This document shows, piece after piece, positions 51,441 to 61,743 of a DNA stretch of 64,000 bases. A program made the position numbers and the translations under genes. Within the stretch, counting starts at the first letter, position 1. Every line of letters begins with the position of its first letter. The DNA is from Rana temporaria (taxonomy: Eukaryota > Chordata > Amphibia > Anura > Ranidae). The notes under the pieces are model-generated. The model was not told the DNA's origin. It worked only from the letters and a program-made list of their open reading frames with translations, and searched no databases. The stretch spans positions 304,881,833 through 304,945,832 of the forward strand of contig NC_053491.1 in assembly GCF_905171775.1 (NCBI RefSeq). Direction: 5' to 3'.

Positions 51441-53778
51441 AAGTGAAATAATAAAAGTGAAATATTCCTTTAAATTTCATACAGGGGGGGAGGGGGTTTA
51501 CACGCATGTTTCCCATGCTTAGAACTGTCCCTGTACAAGATGTCATTTCTGAAGTGAAAAAAAAAGTAATTTTAAAGTACTCATGGCTATAAAGAATACA
51601 GTCATTGCTCATTAAAACTAAAAAAAAAAAAAAATGTATGGGGGGGCCCCCCCAAATTAAATTACCAGGCCCTTCAGGTCTGGAATGGATATTAAGGGGA
51701 ACCCCGCCGTAAAAACAAAAAAAAATGGCGTGGGGTCCCCCCAAATATCCATACCAGGCCCTTCAGGTCTGGTGTGGATTTTAAGGGGAACTCCACCCCA
51801 AATGTAAAAAAAAATGGCGTGGAGTCCCCCTAAAAATCCACACCAGACCCTTATCCGAGCACGTTAACCTGGCCAGCCGCAGAAAAGAGGGGGGGACAGA
51901 GTGTGGCCCCCCCCTCTCCTGAACTGCACCAGGCCACATGCCCTCAACATGGGGAGGATGTCCCCATGTTGATGGGGACAAAGGCCTCATCCCCACAACC
52001 CTTGCCCGGTGGTTGTGGGGGTCTGCGGGCGGGGGGCTTAAACAAAGGGGACCCCCAGATCCCGGCCCCCCCTATGTGAAATGGTAATGGGGTACATTGT
52101 ACCCCTAACCATTTCACCCAAAAAAAGTGACAAAAGTGTGAAAAATTACAGTAGCCGGTTTTTGACAAATATTTTAATAAAATCTTCTTTCCGCGGTTCC
52201 TTCTTCTTTCATTCGGGTTTCTTCCTCTGCTTCTTTCTTGGGTCTTCTCGTCCACATCTTGATCGACGTCTTCTCCCATCTTCTTCTCTGTCCGTCGACC
52301 TTCTCGTCCCGCATCTTCTTGATCTTCTGGGCACTGAGCTTGAAATTGAAGAGCCTGCCGTGTTCCCGCTCCTGGGACCCGCCCCCCTCTGACGCCACAG
52401 GTAAACTCATATGAAAGTCCGCGTGTGGTATATGTGCATCAGAGGGGGGCGGGGTCACAGAGCGTCACACGGCGGGAACTTCAATTGGAAGCTCGTCCGC
52501 ATAGTACAGCGGCTTCTTCTTCTCCGGACGGCGCGCTTGAAATTGAATTCCCCCGCCGTGTGACGGTCTGTGACCCCGCCCCCCTCTGACGCACATGACT
52601 TTCTAAGGAGTTTACTTGTGGCATCAGAGGGGGGCGGGTCCCAGGAGCGGCACACGGCGGCCAATTCAAATTCAAGCGCTGCGCCCGGGGAAGAAAAAGA
52701 AGATGTGGACGAGAAGGCTGGCGGACCGAGAAGAAGACAGGAGAAGACATCGGGCAAGATGCGGACGAGAAGGCTGAAGGACTGACGGAGAAGACAGGAG
52801 AAGACACCGGGCAAGATGTGGACGAGAAGGCTGAAGGACGGACGGAGAAGACAGGAGAAGACACCGGGCAAGATGTGGACGAGAAGGCTGAAGGACGGAC
52901 GGAGAAGATAGAAGAACACGTCGGGCAAGATGTGGACGAGAAGACCCAAGAAAGAAGCAGAGGAAGAAACCCGAATGAAAGAAGAAAAGAAGATTTTATT
53001 AAAAGATTTGTCAAAAACCGGCTGTCATTTTTAACACTTTTGACATTTTTTTGGGGTGAAATGGTAGAGGTACAATGTACCCCATTACCATTTCACATGG
53101 GGGGGCAGGATCTGGGGGTCCCCTTTGTTAAAGGGGTCCTCCAGATTCTGATAAGCCCCCCGCCCGCAGACCCCCACAACCACCGGGCAAGGGTTGTGGG
53201 GATGAGGTCCTTGCCCCCATCAACATGGGGACATCCTCCCCATGTTGAGGGCATGTGGCCTGGTGCGGTTCAGGAGAGGGGGGGCCGCACTCTGTCCCCC
53301 CCTCTTTTCTGCGGCCGGCCAGGTTAAGGTGCTCGGATAAGGGTCTGGTGTGGATTTTTAGGGGGACTCCACGCCATTTTTTTTTTAAATTTGGGGTGGA
53401 GTTCCCCTTAAAATCCACACCAGACCTGAAGGGCCTGGAATGGATATTTGCGGGAACCGCACGCCATTTTTGTTTTTGTTTTTTACGGCGGGGTTCCCCT
53501 TAATATCCATTCCAGACCTGAGGGGCCTGGTAATTTAATTTGGGGGAACCCCTACACATTTTTTGTTTTTGTTTTATGAATGAATCCTGTCTGAATTGTC
53601 AGAGCCGACAATTCATTATTGCCGCGTGTGAATTTTAAATGACTTTTTTTCCTTCAGAATGTCATTTTGTGCACTGACAGTTCTAAGTGCGGGAAAAATG
53701 CACTATTTCACATGCTGACTTTACACCCCCCCACGTACGAAATTTAAAGGAATATTTCACTTTTTTGTTTCACTTTAA
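51441..53778. repeat. Giant palindrome II
   Basis: The left arm (51441 to about 52500) reappears reversed at about 52530-53778. Paired motifs include 'gtgaaatattcctttaaatt', 'tttaaggggaactccacccc', 'catgccctcaacatgggg' and 'ggggtacattgtacccc'. The centre is near 52.5-52.6 kb between 'cacacggcgggaacttcaat' and its partner. The motifs 'catgccctcaacatgggg', the 'tacattgtacccc' block and 'gcccgc' before the 'acccc' runs are shared with palindrome I, so both are one family. Open frames mirror each other. Confidence 0.9.
52735..52950. repeat. Tandem repeat of about 57 bp in the right arm of palindrome II
   Basis: The unit contains 'gacaggagaagacaccgggc' and 'aagatgtggacgagaaggct', about four copies. 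The left arm carries a related but shorter set, so the array expanded after the palindrome formed. Confidence 0.8.
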
Positions 53779-54087
53779 GCATTATTAATTTCACTGCTCC
53801 CGAAAAAACTTCAGTTTTAAAAAATAAAAAAAGCATTGATACATGTTCCCTGGGGCAGGACTGAGGTCCCCAAACACTTTTTAGGACAAAACTTGCAGAT
53901 TAGCCTTTAAAATTAACACTTTTGATTTCTCCCATAGACTTCTATAGGGAGTTTGGCGCGGTTTTACATATTACTTGCAACGCGCCGGCTGCTACACTGG
54001 TTCATGCGCCTAATTAAGGCTTCACCCAGCGCACTAATTAAGGCATGAACCAGCGCAGCGCACTGACATCAGTAAATCAGCCCCAGT
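53779..54087. mobile_element. Relative of the hAT 3' end, then a 'gtaaatcagcccc' end
   Basis: 53779-53970 follows the same order as 59225-59400: 'actgctcc', 'attgatacatgttccctggg', 'cccatagacttctat'. It is a diverged copy of a hAT 3' sub-terminal region in the same orientation. About 54000-54087 has 'ttaaggcatgaaccagcgc' in both orientations and ends 'gtaaatcagccccag', a mirror of the end at 41483. Confidence 0.5.
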
Positions 54088-54339
54088 GTCTTTTCTACCA
54101 GATAGATAGATAGAGTAGGAAGGCTAGTCAGTATAGTTAAATCTACAGTTTGTAGAGAATATATTCACATCCCTAGGAGTTGTCAATATATTTATAAACT
54201 GTATAGCTCAGCTAGATCTGCTATTATTATCTGTCTGTCAGGAGATTGTTCTTCATGCAGCGCTCTAACGTGTTGTATTGCCTGCATTAGGGATTAGCTT
54301 AAACATAGTACTCTGTGTTATTCAACATGTGCTAGTTAA
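54088..54339 (+). other. AT-rich leader of the hAT element
   Basis: Contains a short 'gata' microsatellite at about 54102 and no recognisable hAT end. The left end of the hAT element cannot be placed. Confidence 0.35.
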
Positions 54340-55235
54340 TTGCACACACACGCATTACCTGTTACTGCACGTGTGCAATTTATTTGCACAGAAACGCAGT
54401 CGCTGTTAATGGAACTGGGCTATTGAATTGCACAGAAACGCAGACATTCTTACTGCGTGTGTGCTGTTTAATAGCAACTAAACACAGTTGGTGTCACTGC
54501 GTGTGTGCTGTTAAATAGCATTTGAGCGCAGTCGCTATTACTGTGCGGTTGCTGTTTAATACCACCTGAACGCAGTTGGTGTCACTGCGTGTGTGCTGTT
54601 AAATAGCATTTGAGCGCAGTCGCTATTACTGTGCGGTTGCTGTTTAATACCACCTGAACGCAGTTGGTGTCACTGCGTGTGTGCTGTTAAATAGCATTTG
54701 AGCGCAGTCGCTATTACTGTGCGGTTGCTGTTTAATACCACCTGAACGCAGTTGGTGTCACTGCGTGTGTGCTGTTAAATAGCATTTGAGCGCAGTCGCG
54801 CTTACTGTGGGGTTGCTGTTTAATACCACCTGAACGCAGTTGGTGTGACTGCGACTATTTTGTTACATAGCACTTGAGCGCAGTCGCTCTTACTGTGGGG
54901 TTGCTGTTTACTACCACCTGAACGCAGTTGGTGTGACTGCGACTATTTTGTTACATAACACTTGAGCGAAGTCGCTCTTACTGTGCGGTTGCTGTTTAAT
55001 ACCACCTGAACGCAGTTGGTGTGACTGCGACTATTTTGTTACATAGCACTTGAGCGCAGTCGCTCTTACTGTGCGGTTGCTGTTTAATACCACCTGAACG
55101 CAGTTGGTGTCACTGCGTGTGTGCTGTTAAATAGCATTTGAGCGCAGTCGCTCTTACTGTGCGGTTGCTGTTTAATACCACCTGAACGCAGTTGGTGTGA
55201 CTCCGACTATTTTGTTACATAGCACCTGAACGCAT
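54340..55235 (+). repeat. 88-bp tandem repeats upstream of the hAT gene
   Basis: The unit contains 'ctgtttaataccacctgaac', 'gcagttggtgtcactgcgtg' and 'tttgagcgcagtcgct'. Spacing is exactly 88 bp in the central copies (54551 to 54639). About nine copies run up to the ATG at 55240, the first ones degenerate. They may be sub-terminal transposase-binding sites or promoter; that is inference. Confidence 0.93.
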
Positions 55236-55239
55236 AAAT

Positions 55240-58200
55240 ATGGCTGGAAGGACAAAGAGAGGCAGAGAGTCACGAGGGCAAGCAGGCTCTGCATCTAGAG
55301 GTGGATGTGGTGCATCCTCTTCAGCACGTGGCCGTGGCCGCTCGTCCTTCTTTTCGGGAGCTGGCCGTGTTGAGCCTCAACATGCAGAGAAATTAGTTGA
55401 GTGGATCACCAAGCCGTCCTCATCCTCCTCATCCTCTCTCACACAGACTGATCATAGTTCGTCTGGCAAAGCAGCTGCCAAGGCGTCCTCTACCCTCTGC
55501 ACAATGGTATCACACAATCCTTCCCTAGTCCCACCGTGTCCTCCTGAGGAGTCCCCCGAACTGTTTCAACACAGTGTTGGGTACATGCTACATGAAGATG
55601 TGCAGCGTTTTGAAGACTCCGATGACGGAACACTGATAGAGGAAGGCATTGATGTGAGCCCAGGGAGAGGGGGTGGCCGAGAGGGACAACAATCTGGGAG
55701 TGATGTTCCCCCAGCTGGAGCATACTGCCAGGTTTTCGCCAGTGATGATGAGGAGGGAGGGGATGATGAGGTCATTGACTCTACCTGGGTGCCTGATAGG
55801 AGGAGGAAGAGGAGGAGGAGAACGAGGCACAGGCACATCTCCAAAGAGGCAGGATGCCCTCCAGGGGTCAGCTTAAGGGCAGCACACCAACTGCATTACG
55901 TGGCGCTGCTGTGTCTCAACGGTACAGCAAAAGTTCTTTGGTGTGGGCCTTTTTTGAAACCTGTCCATCAGATCGTACCTTTGCTGTTTGCAACATATGT
56001 CTCAAGCGTATCTCGCGTGGCCAAAACATCACCCGCTTGGGCACCACATGCTTGTCCAGACATATATGTCGACCTGCCATGCAGCTCGTTGGCAGGCATA
56101 CCAGAAAGATCCACACCAAAGACCAAAGCGGACCTCCCCTTGCCCTTCTGTGACCTCCAACCCCACTAGACCCCCAGTCCTCTCTGAAGCCTGCACCGAA
56201 GGTGTAGAAATAGGTGTGTCACAACGTAGTAGTGGTAGTACATGCGGGCAATCTACTGATAGTACCAGACAAATTTCCCTGCCCCAGCTGCTGCAGTGCC
56301 GAAAGAAGTACGCTCCCAGCCATCCACATGCCCAGCGGTTGAATGCTAGCTTAGCAAAATTGCTAGCACTTCAACTGCTACCTTTTCAGTTGGTAGATTC
56401 TGCCCCCTTCCGTGAGTTTGTGGAATGTGCAGTACCTCAGTGGCAAGTACCCAAACGCCACTTTTTCTCACGGAAGGCGATTCCGGCTCTCTACCGCCAT
56501 GTGGACAGGGCGGTCAGTGGTAAGGTGCATCTTACCGGTGACTCATGGTCCAGCAGGCATGGACAAGGACGTTACCTGTCTTTTATGGCCCATTGGGTGA
56601 CTCTGCTGGCAGCTGGGAAGGACGCAGGGCAAGGTACAGTAGTTTTGGAGGTTGTTCCGCCACCACGCCTCCAAAACACTACTACTGCTTGTGACACACC
56701 TCTCTCCTCCACCCCCTCCTCTTCTTCTTCCTCTGTGGCCTCTTCCTGTGGTGATGTTGGCTCAGAACCAGCCGTGCTCCGTAGGCGTACGACGGGCTAC
56801 GCAGGAATGCAGGCCAAGAGATGCCATGCGGTGCTAGAGCTGGTGTGCTTGGGAGACAGGAGCCACACTGGGGAAGAGGTTCTTTCAGCTCTGCAGGGGC
56901 AGGCTCAGAGGTGGTTGACGCCACGCCAGCTGAAGCCTGGAATGGTGGTCAGCGATAATGGCACCAACCTCCTCTCTGCCCTGCGACAGGGAAAACTGAC
57001 CCATGTGCCCTGTTTTGCGCATGTTCTCAATTTGGTGGTGCAGCGGTTCTTGGGCAGGTACCCTGGCTTACAGGATGTCCTGAGGCAGGCCAGGAAAGTC
57101 TGTGTGCATTTCCGGAGGTCATATAATGCCACTGCTCGGCTGACAGACCTCCAGAGGGAATACAACCTGCCCAAGAACCGCCTAATCTGTGACATGCCCA
57201 CCAGATGGAACTCTACGTTGGCCATGCTGCAGCGGCTGCACACGCAGCAGAGGGCCATCAATGAGTACCTGTGCCAATATGGCAGCCGAACTGGCTCAGG
57301 GGAGCTTGGTTTTTTTTCACCACGCCAGTGGGCCTTGATCAGGGATGCATGCACTGTCCTGTCACCATTTGAGGAGGCCACGAGGATGGTGAGCAGTGAC
57401 AGTGCATGCATCAGTGAGACTGTCCCACTTATTCACATGTTGGAGCACACCCTACGTGGAATAATGGACAGGGCCCTTGAGGCAACACAGAGGGAGGAAG
57501 AGGAGGACTTCCTTACCTCTCAAGGCCCCCTTTATCCAGACACTGTTCCTGCTTGCCCACCTGGAACACAGGAAGAGGAGGAGGAGGAGGATTGTATCAG
57601 CAGCATGGAGGTGGAGCCTAGCACTCAGCATCAACAGCAGCAGTCTTCAAGGGATCATTTACAGTCCCAAGGAACACGTGGACTTTTACGTGGCTGGGAT
57701 GAGGTGGCTGCGGATCCTGTCGTCCTCAGTGACCCAGAGGACTGTGCCCCGAATGCCTCTGCAAACCTACGCTGCATGGCCTCCCTGATCCTGCAAAGCC
57801 TGCGTAAGGATCCTCGTGTACGTGCTATCAAGGAGAGGGATCATTACTGGCTGGCAACTCTCCTTGATCCACGTTACAAGAGTAAGGTAGCGGACCTTAT
57901 GTTGCCATCGCAGAGGGAGCAGAAGATGAAACTTCTGCGGGAGGCCTTGCAGAAGGGTCTGTGCAATGCGTTCCCAGAACCGGGGGGATTACCAAAACCT
58001 GGCCATGGACAACGTCTTGCTGAGGCTTCGGTGAGTCAGAGAAGGAGCGGTGGAGAAGGTGCCCGTCTGACCGATGCATTCAGACAATTTTTTAGTCCGC
58101 AGCCCCAAGGTCTGACCGGTTCCAGCAACCATCGCCAGTGTCTGGTTTACATGGTCCGGGAATACCTAGCGGCAAGATCCGACTTGGACACCTTCCCCAC

Positions 58201-58453
58201 CAAAAATCCTCTGGCTTACTGGGTCTTGAGGATGGATCACTGGCCAGAGCTTGCACAGTACGCAATTGAGCTACTGGCTTGCCCTGCATCCAGTGTTCTT
58301 TCAGAACGCACATTCAGTGCTGCTGGAGGCTTTGTGACCAATCACAGGGTGCGCCTCTCCACCGACTCTGTTGATCGACTGACCTTCATCAAAATGAATC
58401 AGCCTTGGATCAACACCAGCTACCAAGCACCTGATGCTGATGTTACTGAATAA
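55240..58453 (+). pseudogene. hAT transposase (BED-finger type), two frameshifts
   Basis: The ATG at 55240 opens an Arg/Ser-rich N-terminus ('MAGRTKRGRESRGQAG'). A frameshift near 55850 leads to a BED-type finger ('SLVWAFFETC', CNIC, 'TTCLSRH'). A second near 56065 interrupts the finger's histidine end and enters a frame open to 58453. That frame has the catalytic Asp in LTGDSW (about 56535), the second Asp in VVSDNGTNL (about 56950) and the hATC region CPASSVLSERTFSAAG with the Glu at about 58302. Catalytic residues are intact. Family role: cut-and-paste transposition with 8-bp duplications. An alternative is unrecognised introns, but no good splice signals are seen at the breaks. A domesticated gene is unlikely given the frameshifts and flanking repeats. 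Confidence 0.9.
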
Positions 58454-59492
58454 TAATTTTTTGTTAAAATGTCAGATCCCTTTGAGACTGCTGATGCTGA
58501 GTGACTGTCCTGTTATGCTGCTGATGGAATATCCTTCTCCTCCTCACTTTTCTTGCTGATAGCTAGTAAGAAATTTTGTTTTTCTGTGCTCCGCCACCAG
58601 TGCCTAAGGCCTAATTTTTCTGCCCCTGTTTAACAGGGGCGCCTAATAACAATTTTTGATGCAATACTTTGCACGTGGCCTAAGGCCTAATTTTTCTGCC
58701 CCTGTTTAACAGGGGCGTCTAATAACAATTTTTGATGCAATACTTTGCACGTGGCTCCTTGTTGCGCTCCAATTACAGATATTGGGAGGGGTTGCAGTGT
58801 TGTGTTGTGCCTACGGACAAATTTTTATGCCTCTGTGTAACAGGGGCGTCTGATAACAATTTTTGATGCAATACTTTGCACGTGGCCTAAGGCCTAATTT
58901 TTCTGCCCCTGTGTAACAGGGGCGTCTAATAACAATTTTTGATGCAATACTTTGCACGTGGCTCTTTGTTGCGCTACAATTACAGTATGTTTGAGGGGTG
59001 CCCTTTTTTCTACAATTTTGCTTTCCCAAACAAATAATGCCCCCCCCCACCACCCCTAAAATAATCGAGATATTGTTCCCACACAGCACGTGCGCAAGCA
59101 GTATTAAATTACTTTGTTCTTATAATAATTTCATGTTGTGCAGGGACATTTCTAAACACGTGCCACTACTATAGACACACAGCAGGTGTGATATTTGAAG
59201 GAATTTTTCTTTTTTTTTTTTTCACTTTAAACATCATTAAAATTGCTGCTCCGGAAAAACGGCCGTTTTTAAAATATTTTTTTCCATTGATACATGTTCC
59301 CTGGGGCAAGACCCGGGTTCTGAAAGATGTTTTCCAACATTAAATTGAATATTGGTCTTTAAAATGATCGTTTTTGAATTCGAACGTTCGAGTCCCATAG
59401 ACTTCAATGGGGTTCTAAATGTTCGCACGAATCCGCGGTCTGTTCGTACGTTCTGGTGCGAACCGAACCCGGGTATGTTCGGCTCATCCCTA
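58454..59492 (+). mobile_element. hAT 3' region and right end
   Basis: 58600-58990 holds four repeats with 'tttctgcccctgtttaacag' and 'tttttgatgcaatactttgc'. After about 59170 comes 'attgatacatgttccctggg', then 'cgagtcccatagacttcaat' and 'ggttcgg', and finally 'ctcatccctac' at 59491. Read outward this is 'tagggatgagccgaac', a TAGGG-type hAT end. No matching left end is in the window, so the 8-bp duplication cannot be tested. Confidence 0.7.
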
Positions 59493-59493
59493 C

Positions 59494-59845
59494 TCATAGG
59501 CCGCAATCAAGCTGCAGCAGTGGAGCCGACCAACCCCACACAGAGCCAAGCCCCACCCTTGCCGGATGTGCAGGAAGTGCAAAATGCCACCACATCAGGT
59601 CAGTGTCAGGTAATACATGTAGGCCTGCATAATTGTAATACATGTTTTTTTTCCAAATTTCAGGAGGTGTTCGAGCTGTTGGGGGCGGATTGGACACCTA
59701 CAGTGCCCATGTCCTAATTGGGGAGATCATGTCCTGCAGGGCAGAAATAGAGGACACAAACCTCGCCTTAGAGAAGATTATAAAGAAAAGCCGAAAGGTG
59801 GACCAAAAACAGAAGAATCTCATTGATGTGCTGGGGCGGGTTTAA
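59494..59845 (+). pseudogene. Two-exon-like coding remnant, unidentified
   Basis: A frame with 'AVEPTNPTQSQAPPLPDVQE' ends at a good donor 'gtgtcag|gtaata' (about 59609). After an intron-like 55 bp there is 'tttccaaatttcag|gagg' (about 59663) and a frame 'LALEKIIKKSRKVDQKQKNL' to a stop at 59845. The second part looks like an amphipathic coiled coil. I cannot name it; the C-terminus of a Harbinger Myb-like protein is one possibility. The two pieces join in a frame that stops early, so it is probably broken. Confidence 0.3.
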
Positions 59846-60165
59846 AAAAAAATAGATGTAGACAAGTATTTCAAAGCAAAAATATATTTCTTGTCAAAAA
59901 TAAAGAAAAATATAGAATTTCTATTAAGATATTTTTTGAAAAAATGAAAATGACACATTTTAAGTGTGATACAATAAATATTTTTGGATACTCAACAATG
60001 TGTGGCTTCTTATTATATCAATGCTGCCTAAAAGAACAAATCTAGATTTGTGGTGTTTACATTGACAATGATGAGTATTTAGTACAGGAAAATAAACATG
60101 ACACTATGATAACGTAGGAGAAAGCTAGAATGAACTCAAATTAGAAAAGAATCAAACAAAAAAAA
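59846..60165. other. AT-rich interval
   Basis: Contains several 'aataaa'-like strings directly after the preceding frame, consistent with a 3' untranslated region. Nothing else is recognised. Confidence 0.4.
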
Positions 60166-61390
60166 GTACTAGAACAGGGGCAGAAGAATTGGGCCTTAGG
60201 CACTGGTGGCGGTGTCACAACACTGCAACCCCTCACAGATACTGTAATTGGAGCGCAGCAAAGAGCCACATGCAAGGTATTGCATCAAAAATTGTTATTA
60301 GACGTCCCTGTTAACCACTTAAGCCCCGGACCAATATGCTGCTAAATGCCCAAAGGCGTTTTTACAATTCGGCACTGCGTCGCTTTAACAGACAATTGCG
60401 CGGTCGTGCGACGTGGCTCCCAAACAAAATTGACGTCCTTTTTTCCCCACAAATAGAGATTTCTTTTGGTGGTATTTGATCACCTCTGCGGTTTTTATTT
60501 TTAGCGCTATAAACAAAAATAGAGTGACAATTTTGAAAAAAATGCAATATTTTTTACGTTTTGCTGTAATAAATATCCCCCAAAAACATATATAAAAAAA
60601 AGGTTTTCCTCAGTTTAGGCCGATACGTATTCTTCTACCTATTTTTGGTAAAAAAAATCGCAATAAGCGTTTATCGATTGGTTTGCGCAAAATGTATAGC
60701 GTTTACAAAATAGGGGATAGTTTTATTATTTTATTTTTTTATTACTAATGGCGGCGATCAGCGATTTTTTTCGTGACTGCGGCATTATGGCGGACACTTC
60801 GGACAATTTTGACACATTTTTGGGACCATTGTCATTTTCACAGCAAAAAATGCATTTAAATTGCATTGTTTATTGTGAAAATGACAGTTGCAGTTTGGGA
60901 GTTAACCACAGGGGGCGACTGTAGGACTGACGTCATCGATCGAGTCTCCCTATAAAAGGGATCACTCGATCGATGCAGCCGCCACAGTGAAGCACGGGGA
61001 AGCCGTGTTTACACACGGCTCTCCCCGTTCTTCAGCTCCGGGGAGCGATGGAGCGGCTATAAACGAATAGCCGCGCCGTCGTCCCGGATCGCTCCCCGCG
61101 GGAATCCGACCGCCTCATGTAGCGGGGGGGGTCCCGATCGGACCCCCGTCCCGCTGAAAGGTAAGGACGTACCTGTACGCCCAGTTTCCTGTACGTGCCA
61201 TTCTGTGGACATACATATACATGCGGCGGTCGGCAAGTGGTTAAACAGGGGCAGAAAAATTGGGCCTTAGGAACAACACAACACTGCAACCCCTCACAGA
61301 TACTGTAATTGGAGCGCAGCAAAGAGCCACATGCAAAGTATTGCATCAAAAATTGTTATTAGACGCCCCTGTTAAACAGGGGCAGAAAAA
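60166..61390 (-). mobile_element. Inverted fragment of the hAT 3' repeats
   Basis: Two tandem units of about 137 bp ('caggggcagaaaaattgggc', 'gtattgcatcaaaaattgtt', 'attagacgcccctg') are the reverse complement of the hAT 3' repeats at 58600-58990. The first unit is split by a TTAA element (60315-61240). The second is cut at 61390 by the DIRS end. Confidence 0.85.
60315..61240. mobile_element. TTAA-flanked element, 926 bp
   Basis: TTAA at 60311-60314 and 61241-61244 flank ends 'ccacttaagcc' and 'ggcaagtgg'. The undisturbed site is visible in the next tandem unit at about 61368-61390 ('cccctgttaaacagggg'). The interior shares long blocks with 44881-45560 and has GC-rich sequence with 'cgatcgatg' near its right end. 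No coding capacity. TTAA duplication implies piggyBac-type mobilisation. Confidence 0.88.
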
Positions 61391-61725
61391 CCTTAGTTAG
61401 ACTTAACGGTAACAGTATTTCTACGAGTCTTTCAGGACAGCACTTGGAGAGAGCGCAGCTCCACCCACTTCCCAGGAAACACTGCAGCTATAGCTTTAAA
61501 TTCCGCCCACTTCCACCATGACCTCAGTTGTTAACGAGTACCTCCGGCCATGCTGAAATTAGATAAGCAGAACAAAGCAACAATACATGTTAGCATTTAT
61601 ACATTCACCTTTATAAAACCAAGGGAGGGTTATCGGTGCTGTCCTGAAAGACTCGTAGAAATACCGTTACCGGTAAGTCTAACTAAGGTTTTCTCGCCTC
61701 GTCTTTCAGGACAGCACTTGGAGAT
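61391..61725 (-). repeat. DIRS inverted terminal repeat and related internal copy
   Basis: 61391-61443 ('ccttagttagacttaacggt' to 'ctttcaggacagcac') is the reverse complement of 61636-61688 with about two to three mismatches over 53 bp. 'gtctttcaggacagcacttg' occurs a third time at about 61701. The pattern fits a DIRS terminal inverted repeat next to an internal complementary region, used as template for end completion in the known DIRS model. Confidence 0.8.
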
Positions 61726-61743
61726 GATAATCGAGTACTTACT

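Noticed and set aside
41483..54087. One 12.6 kb element with 'ggggctgatttac' at both ends
   Set aside because: The right flank does not continue the L1 interrupted on the left, and the interior is a mixture of separate elements with their own ends.
55240..58453. Domesticated host ZBED-type gene
   Set aside because: Two frameshifts, flanking 88-bp repeats and a TAGGG-type end next to it indicate an ordinary decayed transposon.
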